From Porphyromonadaceae bacterium UBA2751 (GTDB lineage: Bacteria > Bacteroidota > Bacteroidia > Bacteroidales > Muribaculaceae), in NCBI GenBank assembly GCA_002353285.1, contig DEJJ01000017.1:24282-88281 (forward strand): 64,000 nt of DNA. Direction: 5' to 3'. Numbering within the stretch: the stretch's first letter is position 1; each line of letters opens with the position of its first letter. Of this stretch, positions 33,455 to 42,108 are shown piece by piece. The translations under genes were made by a program, and so were the position numbers. The notes below the pieces were generated by a model. It was not told where the DNA came from and ran no database searches. It saw only the letters and a program-made list of their open reading frames with translations.

Positions 33455-36400
33455 ATGGCAAAAAACCGAATTTTAGGTCTGCTATTGCTCTTCTTGGGCA
33501 TGGGATTGCTTGCGCAAGCTGCTCCCATCACCCAGCAGCAGGCCCAGCAGGAGGCTACCAGTTTCCTGACTAAGAAGTCATTTGCTAACAAGAACATTAA
33601 GCCTGTTGTCCTGAGTCACAAGATGCTCAAGTCGGGCAGCCAAGCTCCGTTCTACATTTTCAACGTGGGCAACAACCAGGGCTTCGTTATCGTCTCGGGC
33701 GACGACCGCACTAACCCCATCCTAGGCTATAGCCAAGAGGGCTACTTCGACGAGGCTAAAGCTCCTGCCAACATGAAGAACTGGCTCGGAGAGTATGCAC
33801 AGCAAATCGCACTGCTCGACAAGGTGGAGCCTGCTATGCTTAAGAGCGTGATTGCTGCTCCACGTGCCACAAGCGTGGTCGACACCCGCAACTCAATCGC
33901 TCCACTGATCACCACCAAGTGGGACCAGGCCACTCCCTACTGGAACGAGTGCCCTCAGTTCATGAACAGCGATGATGAGGCCGACGGTTATGAGCTCGCC
34001 TACACTGGCTGTGTGGCAACCTCGATGTCGCAGCTGATGAACTTCTACAAATATCCCGAACAGACTTCGCAGGTGATTCCTGCCTACAGCTTCACCTATA
34101 GCGACGGCAACTACAACTACTCCACCGTGCAAATGCCTGAGCTACCCATCACCACATTCGACTGGGTCCACATGCGCGACACCTACACCGGTGCCGAGGA
34201 CGAGGTCTACACCAGCGCTGTGGCTCACCTGATGTTCTACGTGGGCTGCGCCCTGAAGTCGCAATATGGCGTGAGTGCCACCGGTGCCTACACCGACGAC
34301 ATTCCCAAGGCCTTCGGCCTGTTTGGCTACGGCTCTAAACTCGCCTATCGCAACGATTACACTCAAGAGGTGTGGGACAACATGGTGTACCAAGAGCTCG
34401 CAGCTGGCCGACCCATGATCTACAACGGCACAGCAGGCAGTGGCGGCGGCCACTCGTTCATTTGCGACGGCTATGAGTATGGCAACTATTTCCACATCAA
34501 CTGGGGTTGGGGTGGCATGGGCAATGGCTACTTCCAGCTCGCCATCATGAACCCCTATGCCAGCGGCATTGGCGGCTCAAGCAGCGCCGAGGGCTATAAC
34601 ATGAAGCAGAACATCGTCTACAACGTGATTCCTGGCGGCACTCCTCCTCACGAGGACGAAGAGGAACCTGCACTCACCGCCACTGGCACAAGCGGCCCCA
34701 GCGGTTGGGATCGTGACTCGCAGTCGCAAGGTTTCAAAATCTACAAGTCGAAGATTGTGAAGGTGAGCTACAGCGACCACTCGGGCTCGGGCAAGAAGTT
34801 CAAGACTGCCCTCGCACTGCAGAATCCTGCCGACGGCACCTTCGAGGTGCTTGCCAACTCCGAGGACAACATCTACATGCAAGTGACCACATCGGCCCTG
34901 GGACAGACCCACAGCTTCGGTAGCGGCGTGACTTCCACTTCGTCACAAGTTATCTACTTCGGTGCTGGACTCACTGGCACCTATCACCTGATTGGTGTTT
35001 ACCAAGTGGAAGGCACCACCGAGTGGAAGGCCATGAAGGAAACCGACCGCCACTACATCGAGGTGAACATGAGCGGCACCTATTGCCAGGCAAGTGCACA
35101 CCCCACTATCGACCTGCAGACCACAGGGTGGCAATTCACCGGTGGCGAGAAGGTAGGCGTCAAGGAGCAAGTGAATGTTACCGTCAAGAACAACAGCGTT
35201 GACCGCTTCTTTGGCGACCTGTATCTCGACTTTGGCGGACAACAAATCGACGAGTACTCGCAGTACACCACCGTTGTGCAAGCCGAGATTTTGCCAGGTG
35301 AGGAGTCGGTTGTTACCTTCAACGTCACTCCAGCTTCGGCAGGCACTAAGAGCGTAAGGCTTATGCGTATCGACCAGTATGGCGACTACATCACCATTGG
35401 CACTGGCTCGGTAACCATTGCCCAAAGCGAGGAAGCCGAGGAGCTTGACCTCTCGGTAGTGATCAAGGCCGAGAATTCGGTTCCTGCCGACGACCCAAGC
35501 AGCAACGACGTGATCTACGACAGCCACGCCCTGTTCAGCGCCACTATCACCAACCACAGCGATGGTGCCTACAGCAAATATGTGCTAGCACCACTGTTCA
35601 TCGTTGAGAATGGCAAGGGCTCGATGGTTACCTACAAGCAGAGCCAAATCTCGCTCGCTGCTGGCGAGTCGAAGACTCTCTACTTCGACTTCGACAATCT
35701 GGCCTACGGTTCTACCTACGCCATGAACATCTATGCCCGCAACAATGTGCCCGACAGCGAGGATGCTTCGCACGTCGACAACATCGTGAAGCCTGGCGAG
35801 TCGGTCTACTACGACATCAAGCCTGGCATCATCACCTGGAACGATCGAGGCGAGCGCAATGGCTATAAGCCTGTTGAGAACTTCCAGATTGCTGACGATG
35901 CAGCTGCCGTGAGCCTCGAGGGTCTCACTCTCACCAGCATCGTGCCTAACAGCAACCCCAACACCATCTACCTGCTCGACGAGAACCAGGCTGTGCCTGC
36001 TGCTCTGAGCGGTAAGAACCTGGTTATGGGCAACGTGGCTTCAAGCATCGCTCTCAAGGACGGATACCCCTACTTCACTCCTCAGAGCTTCACAGCTCAA
36101 GCCATCAGCTACGAGCGCACTTTCACCAAGGCTCGTCAGGACGGTGTGGCCGAGAACTGGAGCACCATCGTGCTGCCTTTCACTCCTGCCACCTGCTCAG
36201 CAAGCAGCAGCGACATGTGGATTGAGCGCTTTGCTCAAGAGGCCGACGGCGTGGCAACCTTCGCTCAAGTCGACGGCATCGAGGCCAATGTGCCTTACAT
36301 CATCGCCATCAACAAGGCTGCTAGCTTGGTTAACACTCCCATCACATGGGCTGCTACCAATGTTCTGCTCAAGGCCGAGCCCATCGCCAACACCAGCGGC

Positions 36401-36775
36401 CAAGTCTACCTCATGGCCGGAACATTCAGCAACCAGATGTTTGAACAAGTATATGCAGTGGATGCTGCTGGCGCAGTGGCCAAGTGGGCCAGCAATCCAC
36501 AGGCTGTTGCACCATTCCGCGCCTGCTTCAAGGAGATTGCTGCACTCGACAGCCATGCCGACATCCTGCTCCCAGGCGAGGCTGGCCAGAGCGCTCTTGC
36601 TGGCGACGTTAACGGCGACGGCGAGGTTACTGCTGCCGACGTTACCGCACTCTACAACTTCCTGCTCAGCGGCGACATGAGCAACATCGTGAACGGCGAC
36701 CAGAACGGCGACGGCGACATCAACGTGGGCGACATCACCGCAGTCTACACCATCCTCCTGGGCAACAAGAAGTAA
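33455..36775 (+). CDS. Secreted C10 (streptopain-like) cysteine protease with C-terminal dockerin
   Basis: The 1106-residue precursor has a signal peptide (1-22) and an I69-type propeptide (about 24-135; PFYIFNVGNNQGFVIVSGDD). The C10 catalytic domain follows at about 150-395. Catalytic Cys186 lies in AYTGCVATSMSQLMNFYKYP, His333 in GGGHSFICDGY, and the supporting Asn/Trp in HINWGWGG (347-354). The C-terminal half has several beta-sandwich domains. It ends in a dockerin (GDVNGDGEVTAADVTALYNF and GDQNGDGDINVGDITAVYTI, about 1046-1104). C10 enzymes include SpeB and PrtT. The dockerin suggests attachment to a surface or matrix protein. Confidence 0.9.
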   Translation: MAKNRILGLLLLFLGMGLLAQAAPITQQQAQQEATSFLTKKSFANKNIKPVVLSHKMLKSGSQAPFYIFNVGNNQGFVIVSGDDRTNPILGYSQEGYFDEAKAPANMKNWLGEYAQQIALLDKVEPAMLKSVIAAPRATSVVDTRNSIAPLITTKWDQATPYWNECPQFMNSDDEADGYELAYTGCVATSMSQLMNFYKYPEQTSQVIPAYSFTYSDGNYNYSTVQMPELPITTFDWVHMRDTYTGAEDEVYTSAVAHLMFYVGCALKSQYGVSATGAYTDDIPKAFGLFGYGSKLAYRNDYTQEVWDNMVYQELAAGRPMIYNGTAGSGGGHSFICDGYEYGNYFHINWGWGGMGNGYFQLAIMNPYASGIGGSSSAEGYNMKQNIVYNVIPGGTPPHEDEEEPALTATGTSGPSGWDRDSQSQGFKIYKSKIVKVSYSDHSGSGKKFKTALALQNPADGTFEVLANSEDNIYMQVTTSALGQTHSFGSGVTSTSSQVIYFGAGLTGTYHLIGVYQVEGTTEWKAMKETDRHYIEVNMSGTYCQASAHPTIDLQTTGWQFTGGEKVGVKEQVNVTVKNNSVDRFFGDLYLDFGGQQIDEYSQYTTVVQAEILPGEESVVTFNVTPASAGTKSVRLMRIDQYGDYITIGTGSVTIAQSEEAEELDLSVVIKAENSVPADDPSSNDVIYDSHALFSATITNHSDGAYSKYVLAPLFIVENGKGSMVTYKQSQISLAAGESKTLYFDFDNLAYGSTYAMNIYARNNVPDSEDASHVDNIVKPGESVYYDIKPGIITWNDRGERNGYKPVENFQIADDAAAVSLEGLTLTSIVPNSNPNTIYLLDENQAVPAALSGKNLVMGNVASSIALKDGYPYFTPQSFTAQAISYERTFTKARQDGVAENWSTIVLPFTPATCSASSSDMWIERFAQEADGVATFAQVDGIEANVPYIIAINKAASLVNTPITWAATNVLLKAEPIANTSGQVYLMAGTFSNQMFEQVYAVDAAGAVAKWASNPQAVAPFRACFKEIAALDSHADILLPGEAGQSALAGDVNGDGEVTAADVTALYNFLLSGDMSNIVNGDQNGDGDINVGDITAVYTILLGNKK

Positions 36776-36806
36776 TGCCCTAATAGTTTAGACCACAACA
36801 TCTTTT

Positions 36807-36848
36807 AAAAAGAGCCTTGCACGCATCGACGCGTGCAAGGCTCTTTTT
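36807..36848 (+). terminator. Terminator of the C10 protease gene
   Basis: An 18-bp perfect stem AAAAAGAGCCTTGCACGC / GCGTGCAAGGCTCTTTTT with a 6-nt loop, ending in T5. It should work in both directions. Confidence 0.9.
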
Positions 36849-36884
36849 GTTACCCCCCAAGCCATCCATCAACCATCCTCAAAG

Positions 36885-37027
36885 CCACATTTGGTCGTTT
36901 TTCGCCTTAATTTCGACCAAATGTGGTAAAAATATCGAGATTTGGTCGGTTTTCGCCTCATTTTCGACCAAATGTGGTAAAAATATTGAGATTTGGTCGG
37001 TTATATTTTGAAATTCGACCAAATGTG
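36885..37027 (+). repeat. Three ATTTGGTCG palindromes at 51-bp period, upstream array
   Basis: Left arms ATTTGGTCG lie at 36889, 36940 and 36991. Right arms CGACCAAAT lie at 36914, 36965 and 37016. The first copy extends to 13-bp arms (CCACATTTGGTCG). The spacers between arms are similar but not identical. The right arm of the third copy lies between -33 and -7 of the ATPase promoter. Confidence 0.9.
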
Positions 37028-37037
37028 ATTATTTTTG
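37008..37037 (+). promoter_or_regulatory. Promoter of the DUF234-type ATPase, overlapping a palindrome
   Basis: TTG at 37008-37010 and TATTTTTG at 37030-37037 are separated by 19 bp. CGACCAAATGTG (37016-37027) fills the spacer. A protein bound there would block or remodel polymerase, so autoregulation is likely. Confidence 0.65.
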
Positions 37038-37077
37038 CACTAATAAATATTTTCACCTACTCAATAGAACACTGAAG

Positions 37078-38505
37078 ATGGAAACAACATTCATAGGCCG
37101 CAAAAATGAGAAGGCCGAACTAATGCGTTGCTACAACAGCTCACAATCTGAATTTGTGGTAATTTACGGGCGCAGGCGTGTGGGCAAAACACGCTTGGTC
37201 AACCACACCATGTCGCAGCATTTTTCATTTTATTTCACAGGAAGCCACAGTGCTCCTCTCGAGCGACAATTATCTCGGTTTGCCGAGACACTGCACAGCT
37301 ACGGCCTTTCCACCACTCCAAGCTTGAAAAACTGGTACGACGCATTCGATGCGTTGCAGCAACTGCTCGAACTAATGCCCACCGAGCGCAAGAAGGTGGT
37401 GTTCCTTGACGAAATGCCCTGGATGGGACGTTCTAATTCACAATTTGTGTCGGCACTCGAAGACTTTTGGAACACATGGGCCATGCTCCGCAGCGACATT
37501 ATGCTAATTGGCTGCGGTTCGGCCACTTCGTGGATGGTTGACCACTTGATTGAGAACCAAGGTGGATTGCATGGCCGCATCACATCGCGCATCTATCTTC
37601 ATGCATTTTCTTTATCGGAAACAGAGCAGTTTTTAGCTAGCAAAGGGTGCGAGTGGGACCGGTATCAAATAACGCAGTGCTACATGTGCTTTGGCGGTGT
37701 GCCTTTCTACCTTAACCTGCTCAGACCCGAACTGAGCCTTGCACAAAACGTCGACTTGCTTTACCTTAATCCAGGCGCAACACTACACAATGAGTTTGCC
37801 GAGCTTTACGGTGCACTCTTTGGTGGAAAAGAAATTTATGGCGACGTCGTCAGGCTATTGGCGAGTCACCATGCTGGCTGCACGCGGCAAGAAATTTCTC
37901 ATGCCACTGGCAGGCAGGGAGGAGCGCTATCAAAAGTTCTTTCTAATCTTGTTAATAGCGATTTCATTGTAGGATATAATCTGAATGGCAAAAAGAAGAA
38001 AGGAACGATTTATCGCTTGACCGACATGTTCACTTTATTTTACTTGCGGTTTATCGAAAATCGTTCTGTTCTTGATAGTAACGTGTGGCAACGCATGGCC
38101 GAAACGCCACAAGTTCGTGCCTGGCAAGGGCTATGTTTTGAAATTGTAGCTTTTCGCCACGTTGAGAACATAAAGCGTGCACTGGGCCTCACGGCAATAA
38201 ACACCAAGTCGAGCGTGTGGCGCAGCAGTGGCCACAACAACATGCCAGGAACACAAGTCGACCTAGTGATAGACCGTGCCGACCGCATCACACACTTGTG
38301 CGAGATAAAATTCTCACAAGAGCCTATCTCCATCACTGCCAATTATGAGCAAACACTGCGCAACCGCATGGCACTGTTTCGTGCTGAAACTAACACTCGC
38401 AAGACCATTGTCACTACTTTCATTACCACTTATGGGGTAATTCCAGGCAAGCACTCAGGTGTTGTAAATAGCCAAGTCAACCTCGATCAGCTTTTTGAAG
38501 ATTAA
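37078..38505 (+). CDS. AAA ATPase with winged helix and DUF234/PD-(D/E)XK-like tail
   Basis: A 475-residue protein of the archaeal-type ATPase group common in Bacteroidetes. Walker A is GRRRVGKT (31-38) and Walker B is VVFLDEMPW (Asp111-Glu112). A winged-helix segment follows at about 265-325 (TRQEISHATGRQGGALSKVLSNLV-like). The C-terminal domain shows a nuclease-like pattern, QVDLVID with Asp395, then CEIK with Glu409 and Lys411. The cellular role of this family is unknown. The gene is bracketed by palindromes of one type, three before and two and a half after, and one lies inside its promoter. Confidence 0.8.
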   Translation: METTFIGRKNEKAELMRCYNSSQSEFVVIYGRRRVGKTRLVNHTMSQHFSFYFTGSHSAPLERQLSRFAETLHSYGLSTTPSLKNWYDAFDALQQLLELMPTERKKVVFLDEMPWMGRSNSQFVSALEDFWNTWAMLRSDIMLIGCGSATSWMVDHLIENQGGLHGRITSRIYLHAFSLSETEQFLASKGCEWDRYQITQCYMCFGGVPFYLNLLRPELSLAQNVDLLYLNPGATLHNEFAELYGALFGGKEIYGDVVRLLASHHAGCTRQEISHATGRQGGALSKVLSNLVNSDFIVGYNLNGKKKKGTIYRLTDMFTLFYLRFIENRSVLDSNVWQRMAETPQVRAWQGLCFEIVAFRHVENIKRALGLTAINTKSSVWRSSGHNNMPGTQVDLVIDRADRITHLCEIKFSQEPISITANYEQTLRNRMALFRAETNTRKTIVTTFITTYGVIPGKHSGVVNSQVNLDQLFED

Positions 38506-38512
38506 ATTCGAG

Positions 38513-38622
38513 ATTTGGTCGGTTTTCGACTCATTTTCGACCAAATGTGGCAAAAATATCGAGATTTGGTCGGTTTTCGCCTCGTTTTCGACCAAATGTG
38601 GTGAAATTGGTGAGATTTGGTC
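38513..38622 (+). repeat. ATTTGGTCG palindromes, downstream array
   Basis: Two full copies have left arms at 38513 and 38564 and right arms at 38538 and 38589. A lone left arm lies at 38614. The 51/50-bp spacing and sequence match the array upstream of the ATPase, so the gene is bracketed by the same repeat in direct orientation. Confidence 0.9.
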
Positions 38623-38632
38623 GCTACACTTC

Positions 38633-39334
38633 TCACCTAATCACTGGCCAGTTGAAGGTTTTTAGCTTGGCTTCGAGCTCCCGCTCGCGGCCGCCCAGAT
38701 ATTGGTCGACCAACGCATGGAACTGTGGCGAGTGATTCATGTGGGTGAGATGTGCAAGCTCGTGGCAAATGATGAGTTCAATCAACTCCTCGGGCAGGAA
38801 CATGAGGTTGGCCGAGAGTTGTATCACCTTGCCTGGCGTGCAGTGCCCTAGCTTGTGCAGCCCATGGCCTATCTCAAAGCCTTGAGGTGCCACCCCTACC
38901 CTATTGATCACCTCCTCGGCCAGCTCAAGCAGCGGCTTGGTGTGACCGTCGAGTGCTTGCCGCAACGCCTTCGACATCCATCGCTTGTTATCGGGGGTGT
39001 TGAAATCGAAGCCTGGTGGCACTTTCACGTTCACATTATCATCACTGTGCTCATAGACAATTAGGCTGCTCCTTTGAGCCTGCTCAGCAATTGTGAGAGT
39101 GAGGCCATAGCACTGTATCACCTGCCCCAAGTGGTAATTCGCCACATTCTTTGGGCGCTCAGCACGCAATTTGTCGCGGAACTTATCGAGTGTACTGTAG
39201 ATTTTGTTGTTCGACACAGCAGATGGCGCGTTAATGTAGAGCGTGTCGCCCTTCCACCGCATGGTGATGCTGCGCATTCCTGCGCGCAAACTCACCATTA
39301 CCTCGCCAAATTCCTTGTCCTCGAAATAATACAT
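38633..39334 (-). CDS. YgjP-like (DUF45, M48-type) zinc metallopeptidase
   Basis: A 233-residue protein of the UPF/YgjP WLM-like group. The zinc motif HELAHLTHMNHSPQFHALVDQY near residues 193-212 provides HExxH and the downstream His. The N-terminal half is a beta-rich domain (VMVSLRAGMRSITMRWKGDTLYI), and a central basic region precedes the active site, as in the family. No signal peptide is present, so it is cytoplasmic. Family members are often encoded near type I restriction systems or stand alone, and their substrates are mostly unknown. It is convergent with the ATPase gene, beyond the repeats. Confidence 0.85.
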   Translation of the reverse strand: MYYFEDKEFGEVMVSLRAGMRSITMRWKGDTLYINAPSAVSNNKIYSTLDKFRDKLRAERPKNVANYHLGQVIQCYGLTLTIAEQAQRSSLIVYEHSDDNVNVKVPPGFDFNTPDNKRWMSKALRQALDGHTKPLLELAEEVINRVGVAPQGFEIGHGLHKLGHCTPGKVIQLSANLMFLPEELIELIICHELAHLTHMNHSPQFHALVDQYLGGRERELEAKLKTFNWPVIR

Positions 39335-39381
39335 AATTCGTTAAGTTGTGAGTTGCTTAACTATGAACTATGAACTAAAAG

Positions 39382-40164
39382 CTACCCCGTCACTTGCACT
39401 GTGATGCCAGTCTCGGCCTCGATGTGGCGCGCGATGCGTTTTAAATCATCGACAGGCACCTTCACGAGCTTCTCCTCGGGCGTTTTGCGGTCGATGGTGT
39501 AGAGCATTATCTCACGAGGTTTTATTGCGAGATAGGCGTTAATAAGGGCGTCGATCTCGGCATCGGTAGTGTTGTCCACTATCTCGCCGTCGTGCTCGCC
39601 ACGCACCATCATGGTCTGCACAATGCACTTGCCACCATAGGCCTTCAGGTCCTCGATAATGCCCTCAGGCAGCACATTGGGCGACGTTGGGCGGTTGATG
39701 AGTCGCAATGTGTGCCCCACAGCACTGTCGAGCTTGAGGATGTTGTTATCCACCTGCTTGAGGGCAGCAATCACGCTGGGCTTGCCTGCCATAGTTGCGT
39801 TGCTCAGCACGCTCACCTTAGCATTAGGGTAGTACTGGTTGCGCAGCGTGATCACATCGTGCACTATTTCCTTGAAGTTGGGGTGCAACGTGGGTTCACC
39901 GTTGCCCGAGAAGGTTATCACATCGAGCCCCTCGCCAGCCTCTTTCAAGGCCTGGAGCTTGGCTTTGAGCTGCTTCTTGAGCGCCTCGCGCTTGGCAACT
40001 CCTGTGGTGCCAGGCCCCTGGGCATTGAAGCCCGCCTCGCAGTAGAGGCAGTCGAACGAGCAAATCTTACCATCATTAGGCATCAGGTTCACGCCCAGCG
40101 AAGTGCCCAAGCGGCGGCTGTGGATGGGGCCGAATATCGTACTTGTGAATAAAACTGTCTGCAT
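39382..40164 (-). CDS. Radical SAM protein, COG0731-like
   Basis: A 260-residue enzyme with the radical-SAM cluster motif CSFDCLYCE (CxxxCxxC) near residues 35-43, preceded by FGPIHSRRLGTSLGVNL. The SAM-binding GNGEPTLHPNF follows around 90. It resembles the COG0731 group related to wyosine tRNA synthesis proteins. In bacteria the true reaction is not known, and no partner gene is evident here. Length is near the core domain alone, with no SPASM or second cluster motif. Confidence 0.8.
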   Translation of the reverse strand: MQTVLFTSTIFGPIHSRRLGTSLGVNLMPNDGKICSFDCLYCEAGFNAQGPGTTGVAKREALKKQLKAKLQALKEAGEGLDVITFSGNGEPTLHPNFKEIVHDVITLRNQYYPNAKVSVLSNATMAGKPSVIAALKQVDNNILKLDSAVGHTLRLINRPTSPNVLPEGIIEDLKAYGGKCIVQTMMVRGEHDGEIVDNTTDAEIDALINAYLAIKPREIMLYTIDRKTPEEKLVKVPVDDLKRIARHIEAETGITVQVTG

Positions 40165-40203
40165 AGTTTTTTTAGAAGAATAATTAGATTAAAATATTGT
40201 TTA

Positions 40204-41451
40204 TTAGCTTGTTATCTCGTTAAATAGTTGAATGTATTGTTGAGCTATCTTAGAGGCGGCAAACTTGCGCTCCACCTCGCTATGGAGAAATTCACGCGAA
40301 ATGCCGGCATCTATTGCCCACTCAATGCCTGCAGCTACGCTTGCAGCATCTTTATAATCGGCGATATAGCCAGTCTTAAGGTGGTCAACGATGTCGGCCT
40401 GGCCACCTTTGCCGAAGGTCACTGGCAGGCAACCACTCGCCTGCCCCTCGATGAGCGTGCCTGGCAGGTTCTCATAGAGTGCCGTCGACAGCACTATGTC
40501 GCTGTGACGATAGAGCTGGCTCAACTGCTGGGTGCCACCTATCGTGCCAAGATAAGTGCAAGGCGATTTTATCTTCTTTAGCAATGTCTTGTCGTGAATG
40601 TCACCATAAAGCACAAAATGAATCTTTGATGCCAGCGCAGGTTTCTCGCGGGCGATGTATTGAGTTGTCTCGATAAATTCCTTAAAGCCTTTCACTTCCA
40701 CATCGAGGCGGCGAGCTCCCATCACTATTATCTTCTTCCCTGCTGGTATGCCGTCAATCTCGCCAACGAGGCGTCCGCAGTCAAAGTCGTGGATGGGAAA
40801 AGCATTATAAATCACCCTAACATCGCTGCCAGCCATTGACGTGCTGCGCTTGCAGCACTCGGCAAGCCAGTGGCTCACGGCCACAAAATGGATGGGCACT
40901 CGCTCATAGAGCTGGCGCTTTTTCTCTTGAATCGTGGTCGAGAGGTCGTTGCCCTGGGTCTCAAGCAGGGGGCAGCTGTGGCAATGCTCCTTATATTGCT
41001 CGCACTCAAACGAATAGTGGCACACTCCAGTGCAATTCCACATGTCGTGCATGGTCCACACTATAGGTTTACCACTGAGTGCCAACTGCTTCACGCCATT
41101 GAGCGACAGGGTGCCCTGGTTCACCCAGTTGAGGCACACCACATCGGCATCTTTCACCCACGGGTGCGAGGCAATGTTGATGCCATGTGAGCCAGTGTCA
41201 ATCTTGAACAGGGTGTCGCGGCGCATTCCATTGCGCATGAACACGCCCAACCGCTCGGCAAGGAAGCGCCACTTGTTGCCAACCTTGCTGCCCATCACGC
41301 CCACCTGTGGGTCCTGGCTCTGCTTGTCTATCACGAGCATGCGGGCGTCAACACCAGCCTCGTTGAGGGCATGCACGAGCCTGAGCGACACGATTGCCGC
41401 TCCTCCCTGCATGTCGCTATGATTTATGATTACAACTTTCATCTTTTTCAT
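40204..41451 (-). CDS. Glycosyltransferase family 4
   Basis: A 415-residue GT-B fold enzyme. The N-terminal domain begins VVIINHSDMQGGAAIVSLRL. A Cys-rich insert MWNCTGVCHYSF-ECEQYKEHCHSCP (about 144-168) suggests a bound metal. The C-terminal donor-binding domain has HSDIVLSTALYENLPGTLIEGQASGCLPVT, with the E-x7-E-like motif of GT4 enzymes. It transfers a sugar from an NDP donor to a growing glycan. Its ATG overlaps the TGA of the upstream acetyltransferase gene, so the two are translationally coupled, probably for surface glycan or exopolysaccharide assembly. Confidence 0.85.
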   Translation of the reverse strand: MKKMKVVIINHSDMQGGAAIVSLRLVHALNEAGVDARMLVIDKQSQDPQVGVMGSKVGNKWRFLAERLGVFMRNGMRRDTLFKIDTGSHGINIASHPWVKDADVVCLNWVNQGTLSLNGVKQLALSGKPIVWTMHDMWNCTGVCHYSFECEQYKEHCHSCPLLETQGNDLSTTIQEKKRQLYERVPIHFVAVSHWLAECCKRSTSMAGSDVRVIYNAFPIHDFDCGRLVGEIDGIPAGKKIIVMGARRLDVEVKGFKEFIETTQYIAREKPALASKIHFVLYGDIHDKTLLKKIKSPCTYLGTIGGTQQLSQLYRHSDIVLSTALYENLPGTLIEGQASGCLPVTFGKGGQADIVDHLKTGYIADYKDAASVAAGIEWAIDAGISREFLHSEVERKFAASKIAQQYIQLFNEITS

Positions 41452-42032
41452 TTCTCAAGAGGAATATCAACGGCCTCGCCGTTGCGCTTTATTATCCGTG
41501 CAGGATTTCCAGCCACGGTGCACCCATCGGGCACATCGCTATTGACTACCGCACCAGCGCCTATTGTCACATGGTTGCCTATTTTCACGCCTCCAAACAC
41601 TGTGGCACCAGTGAAAATCTTCACGTCGTCGCCTATGCTGGGGCGCTTGCCGTCCTTGTCGTTTCCCAGCGTCACGAGCTGCAGGCAGTAGAAGTTCTTG
41701 CCTATGCTCTCGGCATTGAGATAGGTGGCGTAGTTGTGCTCGAAGTGGCACCCCTCCCCTATCGACGGGCACCAAATGTTGAGCGTGCGCTCACCAGGCA
41801 TCAACCACTTGATGAACACCGACTTATACTCGCCCATGCGATAGTAGAACAAGTTGCGGAACACTCGCTGACGCGTGCACACCTTGATGAATGTCACCAC
41901 TCCCCCATCGCCCTCGCCATACTGACGCAAATCAGAGTCGATTTTCTTGCGATTGCACAGGTATAGCGCTATGTGCGGCAGCATCCTTATCGAGGACGCA
42001 GTGAGTATGGCAAATTGTGCGTAAGGATTCAT
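41448..42032 (-). CDS. Serine-acetyltransferase-like hexapeptide O-acetyltransferase
   Basis: A 194-residue protein with its start set at MNPYAQFAI, because an in-frame TTG further up overlaps poorly conserved sequence. The C-terminal half carries the left-handed beta-helix hexapeptide repeats (SIGDDVKIFTGATVFGGVKI, IGNHVTIGAGAVVNSDVPDG) ending in VAGNPARII. It resembles CysE-type and colanic-acid-type acetyltransferases. The genomic partner, a glycosyltransferase overlapping by four bases, points to sugar O-acetylation rather than cysteine synthesis. Confidence 0.85.
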   Translation of the reverse strand: MNPYAQFAILTASSIRMLPHIALYLCNRKKIDSDLRQYGEGDGGVVTFIKVCTRQRVFRNLFYYRMGEYKSVFIKWLMPGERTLNIWCPSIGEGCHFEHNYATYLNAESIGKNFYCLQLVTLGNDKDGKRPSIGDDVKIFTGATVFGGVKIGNHVTIGAGAVVNSDVPDGCTVAGNPARIIKRNGEAVDIPLEK

Positions 42033-42060
42033 TTTATCAAGTGTCAACGTTTATGCATTG

Positions 42061-42091
42061 CAAAAGTAACTAAAATCCTCCATAATCCCAA
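42061..42091 (-). promoter_or_regulatory. Promoter of the acetyltransferase-glycosyltransferase pair
   Basis: On the minus strand TTG (42091-42089) and TACTTTTG (42068-42061) are 20 bp apart, 29 bp before the ATG at 42032. Confidence 0.65.
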
Positions 42092-42108
42092 ATAAAACCA
42101 CTCCCCTA

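Larger units (their letters stand above)
36776..37077 (+). other. Intergenic region: terminator, palindromic repeats, promoter
   Basis: This 302-bp gap contains the bidirectional terminator at 36807-36848 and three 51-bp-spaced palindromic repeats at 36885-37027. The promoter of the following ATPase gene starts at 37008. I see no coding region. Confidence 0.7.

Noticed and set aside
36885..38622. Palindromic repeats as a CRISPR array
   Set aside because: Only two to three copies on each side of a gene, arms are inverted repeats, the spacers are similar to each other, and no cas genes are present.
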